A DNA stretch of 27,295 nucleotides from DATMQA01 sp035566895. GTDB lineage: Bacteria; Verrucomicrobiota; Verrucomicrobiia; Limisphaerales; UBA8199. Made by a program: the position numbers and the translations under genes. The notes under the pieces were generated by a model. It made no database searches, was not told where the DNA came from, and was given only the letters and a program-made list of their open reading frames with translations. The stretch is from the NCBI GenBank assembly GCA_035566895.1, contig DATMQA010000225.1:1-27295 (forward strand). Reading direction: 5' to 3'. This document shows, piece after piece, positions 1-8,026 of this stretch. Positions within the stretch are counted from its first letter, which is position 1; every line of letters starts with the position of its first letter.

Positions 1-2
1 CT

Positions 3-383
3 TTGCGGAAGGGCGACCCCCTGCTGCCCATCGTCGTCTATCGGGAGCAACTCACCAACTCGGCCTTTCCAAAGGTCTCGGGCAACATCCTCCAGGTTAC
101 GCCGATGCTCGAGACCTTCGCCTATTCGATCACGAATACTACCCCGCCCTTCCCCACCGCTACGGTCACTCTCTACGACCGGCTGGTGAGCATCGTGTAC
201 AAGTTTGATATCCAGACCTACAGGACACACAACATGCTCTGCTTGCGCGACCAGCAACCGGTCATGTTCGGCGGCCGCTATCGCTACATCGTCGCTCGCT
301 TCAACGACAAACGCGAAATCACCGAGCTGATTCCCGCCGGCGAGGTCACGATCCCGACTGACATCACTGCCCCCATTTACTAG
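3..383 (+). CDS. C-terminal part of an unidentified protein (5' end outside the window)
   Basis: An open frame runs in from the left edge and stops at TAG 381-383, leaving about 126 visible residues. The TTG at position 3 is only the first in-frame codon that could serve as a start; the gene very probably begins upstream. The visible part is rich in beta-branched and aromatic residues and looks like beta-sandwich sequence. It ends with a YRYIVARFND stretch followed by a short Pro/Thr-rich tail. I see no signal peptide, membrane segment or catalytic motif. The next gene starts 7 bp after the stop on the same strand, so the two may be co-transcribed. That neighbour is secreted, so this product may be an extracellular or surface protein too, but this is inference from position only. 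I do not recognise the family. Confidence 0.6.
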   Translation: MRKGDPLLPIVVYREQLTNSAFPKVSGNILQVTPMLETFAYSITNTTPPFPTATVTLYDRLVSIVYKFDIQTYRTHNMLCLRDQQPVMFGGRYRYIVARFNDKREITELIPAGEVTIPTDITAPIY

Positions 384-390
384 CACGGCC

Positions 391-3300
391 ATGAGAATCG
401 GATCCTCCAGCCTAATTAGCGGTGCCGTTAAGGCCGATGCCCGGAACGGCGCGAAGCGTTTGGAGTGCGCGCGCTCTGCGCCGCTTTCAAATCAGAGCCG
501 ATGGGCTGGCGGATTCGAGGTTGGAACGAAATCAGCGAAAGCGGCGCAGAGCGCGCGCACTCCAAACGCTTCGCGCGGCAGATCGCCCTCAATCTGCACC
601 TTCGCTGACTTGTGCCTCGGAATTCGGCCTTCGGACCTCGGCCTTCGGATTTTCGCCGGGTTGCTAATAACCGCCCTGGCTTTGCTCACCGCTTCTCCCC
701 CGCTCCGCGCCGGTTTCGTTTATGAGAGCCCCGGCGAATTCCTCTCGGCCGGCGATTTCAACGGCGACGGCATTCTCGATGTGCTTGTGGTGGATAAGGC
801 CACCGGCAACGTCCGGGTCGGCTACCAGGGCGGCAGCAGCAATCTCACCTGGTCCGCCCCGCTGACCACGAGTGTCGAAGCTCCCGACGCCTTGACGGTC
901 GGTCATTTTCTCCAAACCAACGAGGACGCCATCGCGATCACTTCCATCGAGTTGAACCGCGTTCATTTTGTGGATCTGTCGAATCCCAGCAACGCGCCGG
1001 CGCCGTTGGTTATGGCTCCAAACGGCCTTGGCCCGAACCTGCTGGTCGGCCTGGCCGCGCCCTATGGCAGCGTGAGCAATTTTGATTCGCTGCTGGTCGG
1101 GTCGGCCGACAACAATCCCGACCTCGGCTCGACGCTGATCGAGTTATGGGCGTTGGTGGCCAGCGGGCTGACGGCTTACCAGGACAGCATCGCTCAGGAA
1201 TCTTATCTGGCGCGCGGCAATTCCCTCCAACTCGGCGCCGATGTGACCACCTTTGCCGCCGCGCTCCAGCGGGGCAGCAACGACCAGTTTGTGGCCTACG
1301 CCCCTTCAAACCATTTCGGCATCCTGTTGAGCCGTTCGAATCTGCCGTCGGGCAGCGACTATGTCTTCGGCCAATTCAACAGCGAACTGTTGCCGCGCTT
1401 TATCTTCTATGTTCCCGGCCAATCGAATATCACGATCCAATCGCTGGTGCCGACCAATGGCGGGTTTACCTTTGACGCGGGCGTGTCGGTGGTTCTGAGT
1501 GAGGCCGTCCAGCAGGTTTATTACGTGAGCCAGGGAACGGATGGCTCCGCCCTCATCCTGTTCGGTGATGGGGTCCAGGGCATGACGCTGCCGGGCGGGA
1601 CGCCCACGCTGGCGTCAGTTTATCGGACCGGCGCGGGCGCCGCCGGCAATGTGTTCACCGGGGTCGTTCCGCTTTCGGGCGGGAACTTCGCGCTCCTGGA
1701 CGGGCCACCCGGCAGCCCCACGTCCGCGCACGCGCAAGTGGTTCATTTTAATGGCAGCACTTACACCCAACTCAGTTCGGGCAACTTGCCGGCGCTAACG
1801 ACGCGCAACACTCGCGCCAACGTCTGGCTCTTCCAAACCGAGCCGTTCGTCAGCAACGACCCAGGTTTCATTTCTTCGCTCAACGCCCCCGACTGGAGCA
1901 GCGGCGCGACCATCTCCGGCGGCGCGGTGAGCGCGCTGGCCGAGACCGATGCCGGCCCGTCTTCTGGATTGCAGAATCCGACGAATGATAATCTCGGCGC
2001 TTTGCCGGCCGGCGCGGCCTGGGCCATCCCCGACCAATACCGCGATTCCATCTCGCTGTTCACTTATTCCAGCCCGCGCGCGCCCGAAGCGGTGAACGTC
2101 ACCATCTCCCCGCCCGCCGGCCTCTACGGCGGGCCCATCCAAATCTCCTTCACCACGCTGAATGGGGGCGACCAGGTCTTCTACCGCGTCGGTGCGGCGG
2201 ACAACTGGCATTCCTTTGGCGCACCGTTCGCCCTGACGAACGACGCGACCGTCCAATACTACGGAACGAACGCGACCAGTGCCTCACGTTCGCGGTTGCT
2301 GGCGGCGAGCTACCAGTTTGGCCGTGCTGGGGCCGTTACGCCTCTGAGCCCGTTGGACCTCGCCCCGGGCAGCACCAATCCCGCGCCGGTCTTCCGAACC
2401 AACCAGGTGATACTTTCGGACCTCGGCACGGTGTTCTATGGACGGCGCTCCTCGAATGACGTCGCCACGATCTGGGCCATCAACCTGGATGGCAGCGGCG
2501 AGACTTACATTACCACCGGCGCGCGACCCCGCGTTTCCAGGGACGGCCAGTGGCTGGCGTTCCTGCGCGAGGGCAATGTATTCACGAACCGGGGCAACCT
2601 GTGGGTGCGCAACCTTTCCAGCGGCCTGGAAACCCGGTTGTTTGTCTCGAATCCCAATCCCCCCAATACTAATACGCTCATGTGGTGTGATTGGGACCTG
2701 ACGGAAACAAACCTGATTTTCGACTACGACAATACTTTCTGGCGCATCGGCCTGGACGGCTCACTCTCACAATTCCCGCTCGCGTCGAGCTACAACCAGG
2801 GCGCTCCGGCCATCAACCCGGTCGATGGCCGCGTCGCTTTCCACAGCCTCTACCCTGGGACCTCGGCCCTCTATCTGGCGCCGCCCGACCTTTCCTCCAA
2901 ACAACTGCTGCTGTATTCCCCGACCGGCGCGCGCTGGCCGGCTTGGTCGCCGGACGGCGGCTACCTCGCCCTGGCCGACGGCTACGTCAGCCCTTCAGTG
3001 GATGACGGCAAAGACCTCTGGGTCGCCGAACTCAGCGGCGGCACGGTGAGCAATCTCTTCCGGATTACCGCCCTGGCCAACAGCACCAACGGCTTCCCGC
3101 ATGGCGCCGTATGGTCGCCCGCGGAGGACGCACTGGTAACCGCCGGCGTCATTGGCGGGACGAACGGCATTTGGGTCATTCCCCTCAATGGGGATTGTAT
3201 GTGCTCGGACGCCCCGGTGGTCCGGCTGCCGACGGCCCCCGGCGACGCTATCGATTTCGTCGGCTCGATCATCGCCGCGCCCGCTCCGCTAACCGTGGTC

Positions 3301-3531
3301 AAGCCCGGGCTGTTCATCCGGTTAGACCCGGATGCAGCAGTGGTGTATTGGAGCAGTGAGTATCGGGGTTTCACGCTGGAGGCCACGACGGACCTGACGC
3401 CGCCTAGTACTTGGAGCGCGCTGCCCGGGCCGTACAGCTTCGATGGCTACTATTTCCAGTATCGCGTGCCGTTGGCAAGTTTACTTAACAAACAGTTCTT
3501 CCGCCTCCATTTCACCGGCACGCCGCAATAG
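391..3531 (+). CDS. Large secreted protein with FG-GAP-like, chitobiase-C-terminal-like and TolB/WD40-like repeats
   Basis: The 1046-residue product has a hydrophobic export signal at about residues 86-107, ending LRAG, far from the ATG at 391. The first ~85 residues are translated from a perfect inverted repeat (449-576) and a 7-bp phased tract (617-648). The true start may therefore lie downstream, for example at TTG 610. After the signal comes an FG-GAP-type calcium loop (DFNGDGILDV, about 118-127). A segment like the C-terminal domain of chitobiase lies near 565-645. TolB/PD40-like propeller repeats follow, with WAINLDGSGE and WSPDGGYLAL. The C-terminus, ending FFRLHFTG, resembles the short terminal module shared by many verrucomicrobial secreted proteins. 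No catalytic residues are evident. A role in binding surface or extracellular polymers is inferred. The coding assignment is firm; the start is weak. Confidence 0.8.
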   Translation: MRIGSSSLISGAVKADARNGAKRLECARSAPLSNQSRWAGGFEVGTKSAKAAQSARTPNASRGRSPSICTFADLCLGIRPSDLGLRIFAGLLITALALLTASPPLRAGFVYESPGEFLSAGDFNGDGILDVLVVDKATGNVRVGYQGGSSNLTWSAPLTTSVEAPDALTVGHFLQTNEDAIAITSIELNRVHFVDLSNPSNAPAPLVMAPNGLGPNLLVGLAAPYGSVSNFDSLLVGSADNNPDLGSTLIELWALVASGLTAYQDSIAQESYLARGNSLQLGADVTTFAAALQRGSNDQFVAYAPSNHFGILLSRSNLPSGSDYVFGQFNSELLPRFIFYVPGQSNITIQSLVPTNGGFTFDAGVSVVLSEAVQQVYYVSQGTDGSALILFGDGVQGMTLPGGTPTLASVYRTGAGAAGNVFTGVVPLSGGNFALLDGPPGSPTSAHAQVVHFNGSTYTQLSSGNLPALTTRNTRANVWLFQTEPFVSNDPGFISSLNAPDWSSGATISGGAVSALAETDAGPSSGLQNPTNDNLGALPAGAAWAIPDQYRDSISLFTYSSPRAPEAVNVTISPPAGLYGGPIQISFTTLNGGDQVFYRVGAADNWHSFGAPFALTNDATVQYYGTNATSASRSRLLAASYQFGRAGAVTPLSPLDLAPGSTNPAPVFRTNQVILSDLGTVFYGRRSSNDVATIWAINLDGSGETYITTGARPRVSRDGQWLAFLREGNVFTNRGNLWVRNLSSGLETRLFVSNPNPPNTNTLMWCDWDLTETNLIFDYDNTFWRIGLDGSLSQFPLASSYNQGAPAINPVDGRVAFHSLYPGTSALYLAPPDLSSKQLLLYSPTGARWPAWSPDGGYLALADGYVSPSVDDGKDLWVAELSGGTVSNLFRITALANSTNGFPHGAVWSPAEDALVTAGVIGGTNGIWVIPLNGDCMCSDAPVVRLPTAPGDAIDFVGSIIAAPAPLTVVKPGLFIRLDPDAAVVYWSSEYRGFTLEATTDLTPPSTWSALPGPYSFDGYYFQYRVPLASLLNKQFFRLHFTGTPQ
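449..576. repeat. Perfect 40-bp inverted repeat with a 48-bp spacer
   Basis: Arms 449-488 and 537-576 are exact reverse complements over 40 bp, separated by 489-536. The left arm begins GCGCGAAGCGTTTGGAGTGC and the right arm ends with its complement. The structure lies inside the annotated 5' end of the secreted-protein gene and would form a very stable hairpin in mRNA. Its composition, with a GCGC-rich middle and flanking Gly/Arg/Ser-type translation, is unlike the downstream coding region. From memory, similar sequences recur in Pedosphaera-type genomes, so a MITE-like or REP-like mobile repeat is the best guess. No transposase is present in the window. Confidence 0.85.
617..648. repeat. 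Heptanucleotide phased tract (TCGG every 7 bp, five copies)
   Basis: TCGG occurs at 617, 624, 631, 638 and 645, exactly 7 bp apart, with variable NNN between. It lies between the inverted repeat and the signal-peptide-coding part of the secreted-protein gene. Such short phased tracts usually sit between genes, which supports a start codon downstream of, or inside, this tract for that gene. Confidence 0.75.
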
Positions 3532-3645
3532 GGCGCTCAATGATTGAAATAAACACAAAAATCTGAAATCAACTGTCCTGAACCGCCTTGCTCGTTCGTT
3601 GTGGATATGAAAACGTAACGAAACAAACCAAATCGACAGAACATT

Positions 3646-4092
3646 ATGAGCGCAATGAAAGACAATAAAACCATTCAACCCTACCTCTTTTTCAACGGCA
3701 GTTGCGAAGAAGCCGTCGAATTCTACCGCAAAGCCCTCGGCGCCGAAGTCGAGATGATGATGCGCTTCAAGGAGAGCCCTGAACCGCCCAAGCCTGGAAT
3801 GGTCCCACCCGGGTTCGAGAACAAAATCATGCACACCAGTTTCCGCGTCGGCCAGACCACGGTGATGGCGTCGGATGGCTGCGCCGCCGGGAAGCCCAAT
3901 TTCGAGGGCTTTTCCCTCTCGATCTCCGTGCCCAGCGAGACCGAAGCAGACCGCATTTTCGCCGCGTTGGCGGACGCCGGGCAAGTGCGGATGCCGCTGG
4001 GGAAAACGTTCTGGTCGCCGCGCTTCGGCATGGTGTCCGACCGTTTCGGCGTGGGTTGGATGATCAGCGTCGCGCAGGCGGAGGAGAAGTAA
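3646..4092 (+). CDS. PhnB-like VOC (glyoxalase-fold) protein
   Basis: The 148-residue product matches the PhnB/YjdN branch of the vicinal oxygen chelate superfamily in length and pattern. It starts with a beta-strand (QPYLFFNGSCEEAVEFYRKA, residues 11-30), a hallmark of the family, followed by the conserved FYRKALGAEVE. The middle reads IMHTSFRVGQTTVMASDG, the second strand block carrying the usual 'H.....G....ASD' pattern. The end contains FWSPRFGMVSDRFGVGWMI, the typical C-terminal motif with the DRFG.W signature. Proteins of this branch are cytoplasmic and mostly of unknown substrate; some are annotated as 3-demethylubiquinone methyltransferase-like, which is unreliable. The gene stands alone, converging on the receiver-domain gene that ends at 4146. 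The ATG at 3646 is followed by a second ATG at residue 4, so the start could shift by three codons. Confidence 0.92.
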   Translation: MSAMKDNKTIQPYLFFNGSCEEAVEFYRKALGAEVEMMMRFKESPEPPKPGMVPPGFENKIMHTSFRVGQTTVMASDGCAAGKPNFEGFSLSISVPSETEADRIFAALADAGQVRMPLGKTFWSPRFGMVSDRFGVGWMISVAQAEEK

Positions 4093-4145
4093 AGCGCCGG
4101 CTCCGCCCGGGTCACCTTTGGGATGACACACGAAAAATCAGCCAG

Positions 4146-5684
4146 TCAGGTCAACGCGACCAAACAGGGCGAAGCGACCGAAGCCGGCAGGGGAGTATTG
4201 GCGGGAGCGGACGATTCACCACAGGGGAGAAGGCGGGCGCGCAGGGCGAGGGTGAGGGCTTTGACGGTGATCTCGAAGGTGAGGAAAGGTTTGCCGAGGA
4301 GATCGGTTCCGCCGCAGAGGGCGGATTTGGCGTGGGCGTCAAAGTCCGAGTGGCAGGTGACGAAGACGACCGGGGTGGCGCGGTTGAGCTGGGTTTCGTG
4401 GATTTTGGAGCAGAGTTCGAAACCGTCCATGCCGGGCATCTGGACGTCGAGAAAGATGACGTCGTAGACAATTTGGGAGGCGAGGGCAAGGGCGGCCTCA
4501 CCGTTGGCGGCGACATCGGGCTGGCTGAAGGCTTTTTTCAGGGCGAAGGAGACGGCGTGGCGGCTGATGGCGTCGTCATCGACCGAGAGGAAGCGGATGG
4601 GAGGGTTCAGGCATAGGTCGAGGTCGAGGCCGGGCCGGCACAAGGGGTCGAGCATTTGGAGGCCGGCGGCGACGGTGCGCAGCGTGGAAGGGGTGACTTT
4701 GTCGGCCTGATCGGCGAGTTGTTTGAGGAGCCATTCGAGGGCGGAAGCCAATTGCCAGGCGGGGAAGAGTTCGGGCAGGCCGGCCATGCCTTTCAAGGTG
4801 CGAAGCTGGCCGTTGAGCCGGCGCAATTTTTCCTGGCGGAGGGCCTGGTCGGTTTCGCTGGTGATTTCCGGGAGGAGCTTTTGCAAGCCGAGAAGGTGTT
4901 CGGGCGCATGGGTGAAGAACGCTTCGAGTGGAGCAGCGTCGGTTTCGGGAGGCGTTTTGGCGCTCTCCGGTGGCGCGTGGGGAACCGGAGAGAGGTCCGG
5001 GGCAGGCGGCGGGCGCGAGGCCGGAGGCGGGCCGGTTTTGAAGGAGACGAGAAACTCGGCGAAGGCGCGCTCTTCGGCCAATTCCCTGGAGGCGGTGGCC
5101 GCGGCGAAGACGGGAGAGAGGACGGAATCAGGCGTGCGGGAAGCAAGGGTTCGCACGACGAGCAAGCCGACGGCGCCGAGCAAGGCGCCGAGCAACAGGG
5201 GCTGGGAGGGGGCTGCGCCCGGGAGAGCCAGGGGCTGGGGTGCCGGGCTGAGGGCGACAGGGCTGACCCGAACGGCATCGGGGATGGGGACCCGCAAACG
5301 GTACTGTTCCTGGGCTTCGCGGGCTTTCTGGCGCAGCCAGTCGGCTTGCGCATAGTCGTAAGCGGAAGGGGCGTCCTCTGTCTCGGAGGTGGAGGGCTCG
5401 GCGGCGTGGACGGGCAAAGCGCAAAAGAGGAGCCGCGCGAGCAGGAAAATGACGCGGCGCCGGCGGGGCTTGAAGGCAAATGGGCGTGACGGCGTTGGGG
5501 TGGGGACACCCAGAATAAAGGCGGGAGTGGGAGAATTTTGATTTTTGATTTTTGATTTTTGATTGGAAACGGCCAGGGTGTCAGGGCTTTGTTCAATTCG
5601 GGACGGGGGCACTCCGAAAAGGAAGGGGCCTGCTGCGTCCGGGGAGGGGCGTGGCGGCAACAAAGCTGTTTCGGTCAAACGCAC
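4146..5684 (-). CDS. Membrane-anchored response regulator with degenerate HPt-like segment and C-terminal receiver domain
   Basis: Starting at GTG 5684 the product has 512 residues. A hydrophobic signal or anchor after four arginines lies at about 74-95 and a second membrane span at about 162-180. A Pro-rich linker and a helical HPt-like region follow, then a complete receiver domain. The receiver has the acidic triplet VDDDA, the phosphoacceptor Asp413 (FLDVQMPGMDG) and the conserved Lys465 (LLGKPF). The HPt-like helix reads LRTLKGMAG, where HPt domains have 'HTLKG'; the phospho-accepting His is replaced by Arg295. This start overlaps the stop of the pilin-like gene by one base (TAGTG), suggesting translational coupling. 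However, residues before the anchor include a 7-bp repeat tract, so a later start near 5612 or 5513 is possible. The gene is last in the pilin operon and may link it to phosphorelay signalling. Confidence 0.8.
   Translation of the reverse strand: MRLTETALLPPRPSPDAAGPFLFGVPPSRIEQSPDTLAVSNQKSKIKNQNSPTPAFILGVPTPTPSRPFAFKPRRRRVIFLLARLLFCALPVHAAEPSTSETEDAPSAYDYAQADWLRQKAREAQEQYRLRVPIPDAVRVSPVALSPAPQPLALPGAAPSQPLLLGALLGAVGLLVVRTLASRTPDSVLSPVFAAATASRELAEERAFAEFLVSFKTGPPPASRPPPAPDLSPVPHAPPESAKTPPETDAAPLEAFFTHAPEHLLGLQKLLPEITSETDQALRQEKLRRLNGQLRTLKGMAGLPELFPAWQLASALEWLLKQLADQADKVTPSTLRTVAAGLQMLDPLCRPGLDLDLCLNPPIRFLSVDDDAISRHAVSFALKKAFSQPDVAANGEAALALASQIVYDVIFLDVQMPGMDGFELCSKIHETQLNRATPVVFVTCHSDFDAHAKSALCGGTDLLGKPFLTFEITVKALTLALRARLLPCGESSAPANTPLPASVASPCLVALT
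5533..5564. repeat. Heptanucleotide tract GATTTTT (three full copies plus partial)
   Basis: GATTTTT repeats at 5540, 5547 and 5554 with a partial copy at 5561, and a related AATTTT just before. The tract sits between the end of the PilX-like gene (5684) and the membrane anchor of the receiver protein, in the region whose coding status is doubtful. Translated on the minus strand it gives the low-complexity NQKSKIKNQN. Confidence 0.8.
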
Positions 5685-7429
5685 TAGTTGGCCGGGGGAG
5701 TGGTCTGGTTGGGCCCGACTGTGGCCCACAGGCCGCGGATGACTTTCAGCACGCTCGGGGTCAGCGGCGGCAGTTTGCTCGGGTCATTGAAATTGGTGTC
5801 GTAAGCCCAGTCCCGTTTGGGCGGGGCATAGACATTGGCTTTGCCCCAGACGTTGGTCGCATAGAGGCTGGGAAACATTTTGACCATGGACCCGTTATAC
5901 GTCAGCGGGTTGGCAAGCCCCCACGTCTCCAGGAAACGCGGGAAGTTCTCCATGCCCCCGCTGTAAAAGCCCAGCGTGGTGTCCACCGCGCCGGCCAGGA
6001 TGGCCGCATTCACGGTGGTCGGCGTCGCGTTGCGCGACCCAACCGCCGCGGTGCTGTTGGCATCCGTCCAGTTCGGGGAGAGAACTGTCAGGGCATCGCC
6101 GACGAGAGACGCCGGGAGAGTTGTGGTGGTGTTGGCCGTGCCGAGGTTGGTGGAGCTGTATTGGTTGTAGTGGCCCCAAACATAAATGGGACTGCCGGAA
6201 GCGACGGTGAGCCCACGCGGGGGAAGCTGGGTGCCTTGACTGACCCGGACCGCCCCCAGGCTCGTGCCTGGCAGGGTGCGGCGGTCCCAAACGTAAATGG
6301 AAGCGACGGCATTGGACCCCAGGGCGACGCGCACATTCGAGTTGGTCGTACTCCAAGCCGCCAGCGCCGCGACATTGATGTCGAGCGGCAGGACGGTCTT
6401 GCCCTCGCGGGCGTCCCAGAAGCTGTTAAGCGTCGAAGCAAACAGGTTGACTTCATTGGTCGGCACCGGGGTGCTGAAGCCGTTGAAGCTACCGCTGGTC
6501 ACGGCCACCCCGGTGTTGGTGCCGCTGTTCGTCACCACCATGACCATGTCCGCCAGGTTGTAGTAACGCAATCGGCCCATGGCCGAAGTGGGGGATTCCA
6601 GCGGCGGCGGCGGCTCGATGATTTCGCGGATGGCGCTGGGGCTGTTATTGGTGCCGATCGGAAGGGTCATCGCGGCGACGTGCGAGTCTTTCCGGCCCTG
6701 GTAGATGGCGGTTCCCAGCGGCGGCGAGCGCGTATCCAGCGGGTCGCGCTGGAACAGGATGTCCCCCACCGCCGTCACGTCGGATTGAAAGGTCAGCACG
6801 CTGGAAGGTTCCACGTAGAGCTGGCCGTTGGCATGAACCGGGCCCGTGATGGTAAAGGGCTGGCCGCAGCTAACCTCCATTTCCCCCGAGGAATACATCG
6901 CGAATTGAAAGATGGGGATGCGCGCCAGCTCGAGTTGCTGCATGACCCCGGCCACCACATCCTGCGGCGCGGGCGTCTCCCGCGCGTTGGACACGACGGT
7001 GTAGGTGGAAGCGTAACCGCGCAAGCCCGCATAGGTCGAATCCAGCACTATGTAATTGCTCGTGGTCCCAGGCAGGACATAGGTCTGGCCGGAGTTGCCG
7101 CTGGCGTCGTTGAATTGCCAGTCCGCCCAAAAGGAGGAGTCCGCCGAGTTGGGCGTGGTATGGCGGTAGGTGTCGAGGTTGGCTGTCACCTGCACTTCGC
7201 CCCCGCTCAGGTAATCGCGGGAGAGCATGGTGACGACTTTCTCGGTGGCCCCTTCGGCGGCGGCCACGGCGGAGTGGTACTGGTTGGAGCGGTAATTCAG
7301 GCGCGCATTGGTCGCGCAATAGGCCAGGGCTGCGGCCACGGTCAGCAGGGCGATGCCGACCATGACCATCGTCATCAGCAGGGCGCTGCCGCTGCGACCG
7401 GTTCTTGGATTTGGGAAAGCGGTCTTCAT
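5684..7429 (-). CDS. PilX-like minor pilin / type IV pilus assembly protein
   Basis: The 581-residue product starts with a short basic leader (MKTAFPNPRTGRSG) followed by a long hydrophobic helix (ALLMTMVMVGIALLTVAAAL). The next stretch (YHSAVAAAEGATEKV, near 52-66) resembles the PilX N-terminal domain, where small residues and an 'AAEG' motif follow the pilin helix. Like other PilX-type proteins it lacks the Glu at position +5 of classical pilins. The rest is a large, Thr/Asn-rich, probably periplasmic or surface-exposed domain; residues 200-230 (ITGPVHANGQLYVEPSS) resemble the 'virtual/real box' region of other large PilX-like proteins. It follows the PilW-like gene by 6 bp, giving the usual V-W-X order of minor pilin operons. 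At 581 residues it is much longer than proteobacterial PilX (about 170-200). A role in priming pilus assembly is inferred from family and position. Confidence 0.8.
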   Translation of the reverse strand: MKTAFPNPRTGRSGSALLMTMVMVGIALLTVAAALAYCATNARLNYRSNQYHSAVAAAEGATEKVVTMLSRDYLSGGEVQVTANLDTYRHTTPNSADSSFWADWQFNDASGNSGQTYVLPGTTSNYIVLDSTYAGLRGYASTYTVVSNARETPAPQDVVAGVMQQLELARIPIFQFAMYSSGEMEVSCGQPFTITGPVHANGQLYVEPSSVLTFQSDVTAVGDILFQRDPLDTRSPPLGTAIYQGRKDSHVAAMTLPIGTNNSPSAIREIIEPPPPLESPTSAMGRLRYYNLADMVMVVTNSGTNTGVAVTSGSFNGFSTPVPTNEVNLFASTLNSFWDAREGKTVLPLDINVAALAAWSTTNSNVRVALGSNAVASIYVWDRRTLPGTSLGAVRVSQGTQLPPRGLTVASGSPIYVWGHYNQYSSTNLGTANTTTTLPASLVGDALTVLSPNWTDANSTAAVGSRNATPTTVNAAILAGAVDTTLGFYSGGMENFPRFLETWGLANPLTYNGSMVKMFPSLYATNVWGKANVYAPPKRDWAYDTNFNDPSKLPPLTPSVLKVIRGLWATVGPNQTTPPAN

Positions 7430-7435
7430 CTTTTA

Positions 7436-8026
7436 TTAGAGGGCGCGTTTGGTCACCGAGGTTTCCAGTTTGTAATAATCGGCCACGGGAAGGTGCGGCT
7501 GGGGTTGAAAGAACTGCAGGGTTACGTGGATCACGCGGTTGTCTTGGCTGTTGGTCAGAACGTTGCCCAAATAATCCTGCGCGCTGAAGACGGTGGTATT
7601 GGTGACCGTTCCGGCCAGGACGGTCGTGGTGACCGGCGAGCTGGTCGTGCGCCGGAAGGTGTGGTCGGAGTTGAGAAAATAAAGGATGTAGTTGGCCGCA
7701 TTGGTGGAGGGCTGGATGAGCAAGCCGCTGCCGGCTTGGACTTCCCCATCCAGGTGCGCGATGAATACGCCGTTGGAAACGTTGCCGACCGAGGTCGATT
7801 TGCAGTTCCGGATTTCATCGGTCAACCGGCCCAAGGCTATTCGGGCACTGTCGCTGGCAATCAATTTGGTTTGCACGAGCTGGGACATTCTCATGCCGAA
7901 CAGATTGGCGGCCACAATCCCCCCGAGCAAAAGGATGAACAGGGTCGTGGCGATAAGGACTTCCGGGAGGGTGAAGGCGGCGCGGGGGCTGGCTGAGGCG
8001 ATCGGGCTTGAACCTGGAATATTCAT
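7436..8026 (-). CDS. PilW-like prepilin (type IV pilus minor pilin)
   Basis: The 196-residue product has a class III prepilin signal: a 17-residue leader, then AFTLPEVLIATTLFILLLGG. Cleavage would fall between Ala17 and Phe18, leaving Glu at +5 (Glu22). The usual residue before the cut is Gly, so Ala17 is atypical but tolerated in some pilins. The helix is followed by SARIALGRLTDEIRN, close to the PilW pattern 'ar.al..l..diR'. The start was set at ATG 8026, because it overlaps the TGA of the preceding gene by 4 bp (ATGA), a typical coupled arrangement; a longer frame to 8092 would lie within the upstream gene. The product is expected in the inner membrane until assembled into a pilus or pseudopilus. 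A type II secretion pseudopilin is the main alternative. Confidence 0.87.
   Translation of the reverse strand: MNIPGSSPIASASPRAAFTLPEVLIATTLFILLLGGIVAANLFGMRMSQLVQTKLIASDSARIALGRLTDEIRNCKSTSVGNVSNGVFIAHLDGEVQAGSGLLIQPSTNAANYILYFLNSDHTFRRTTSSPVTTTVLAGTVTNTTVFSAQDYLGNVLTNSQDNRVIHVTLQFFQPQPHLPVADYYKLETSVTKRAL

Noticed and set aside
5552..7996. 814-codon open frame on + opposite the pilin genes
   Set aside because: It is Gly/Arg/His-rich without domains, and lies antisense to genes with clear prepilin signals; long antisense frames are expected in GC-rich DNA.
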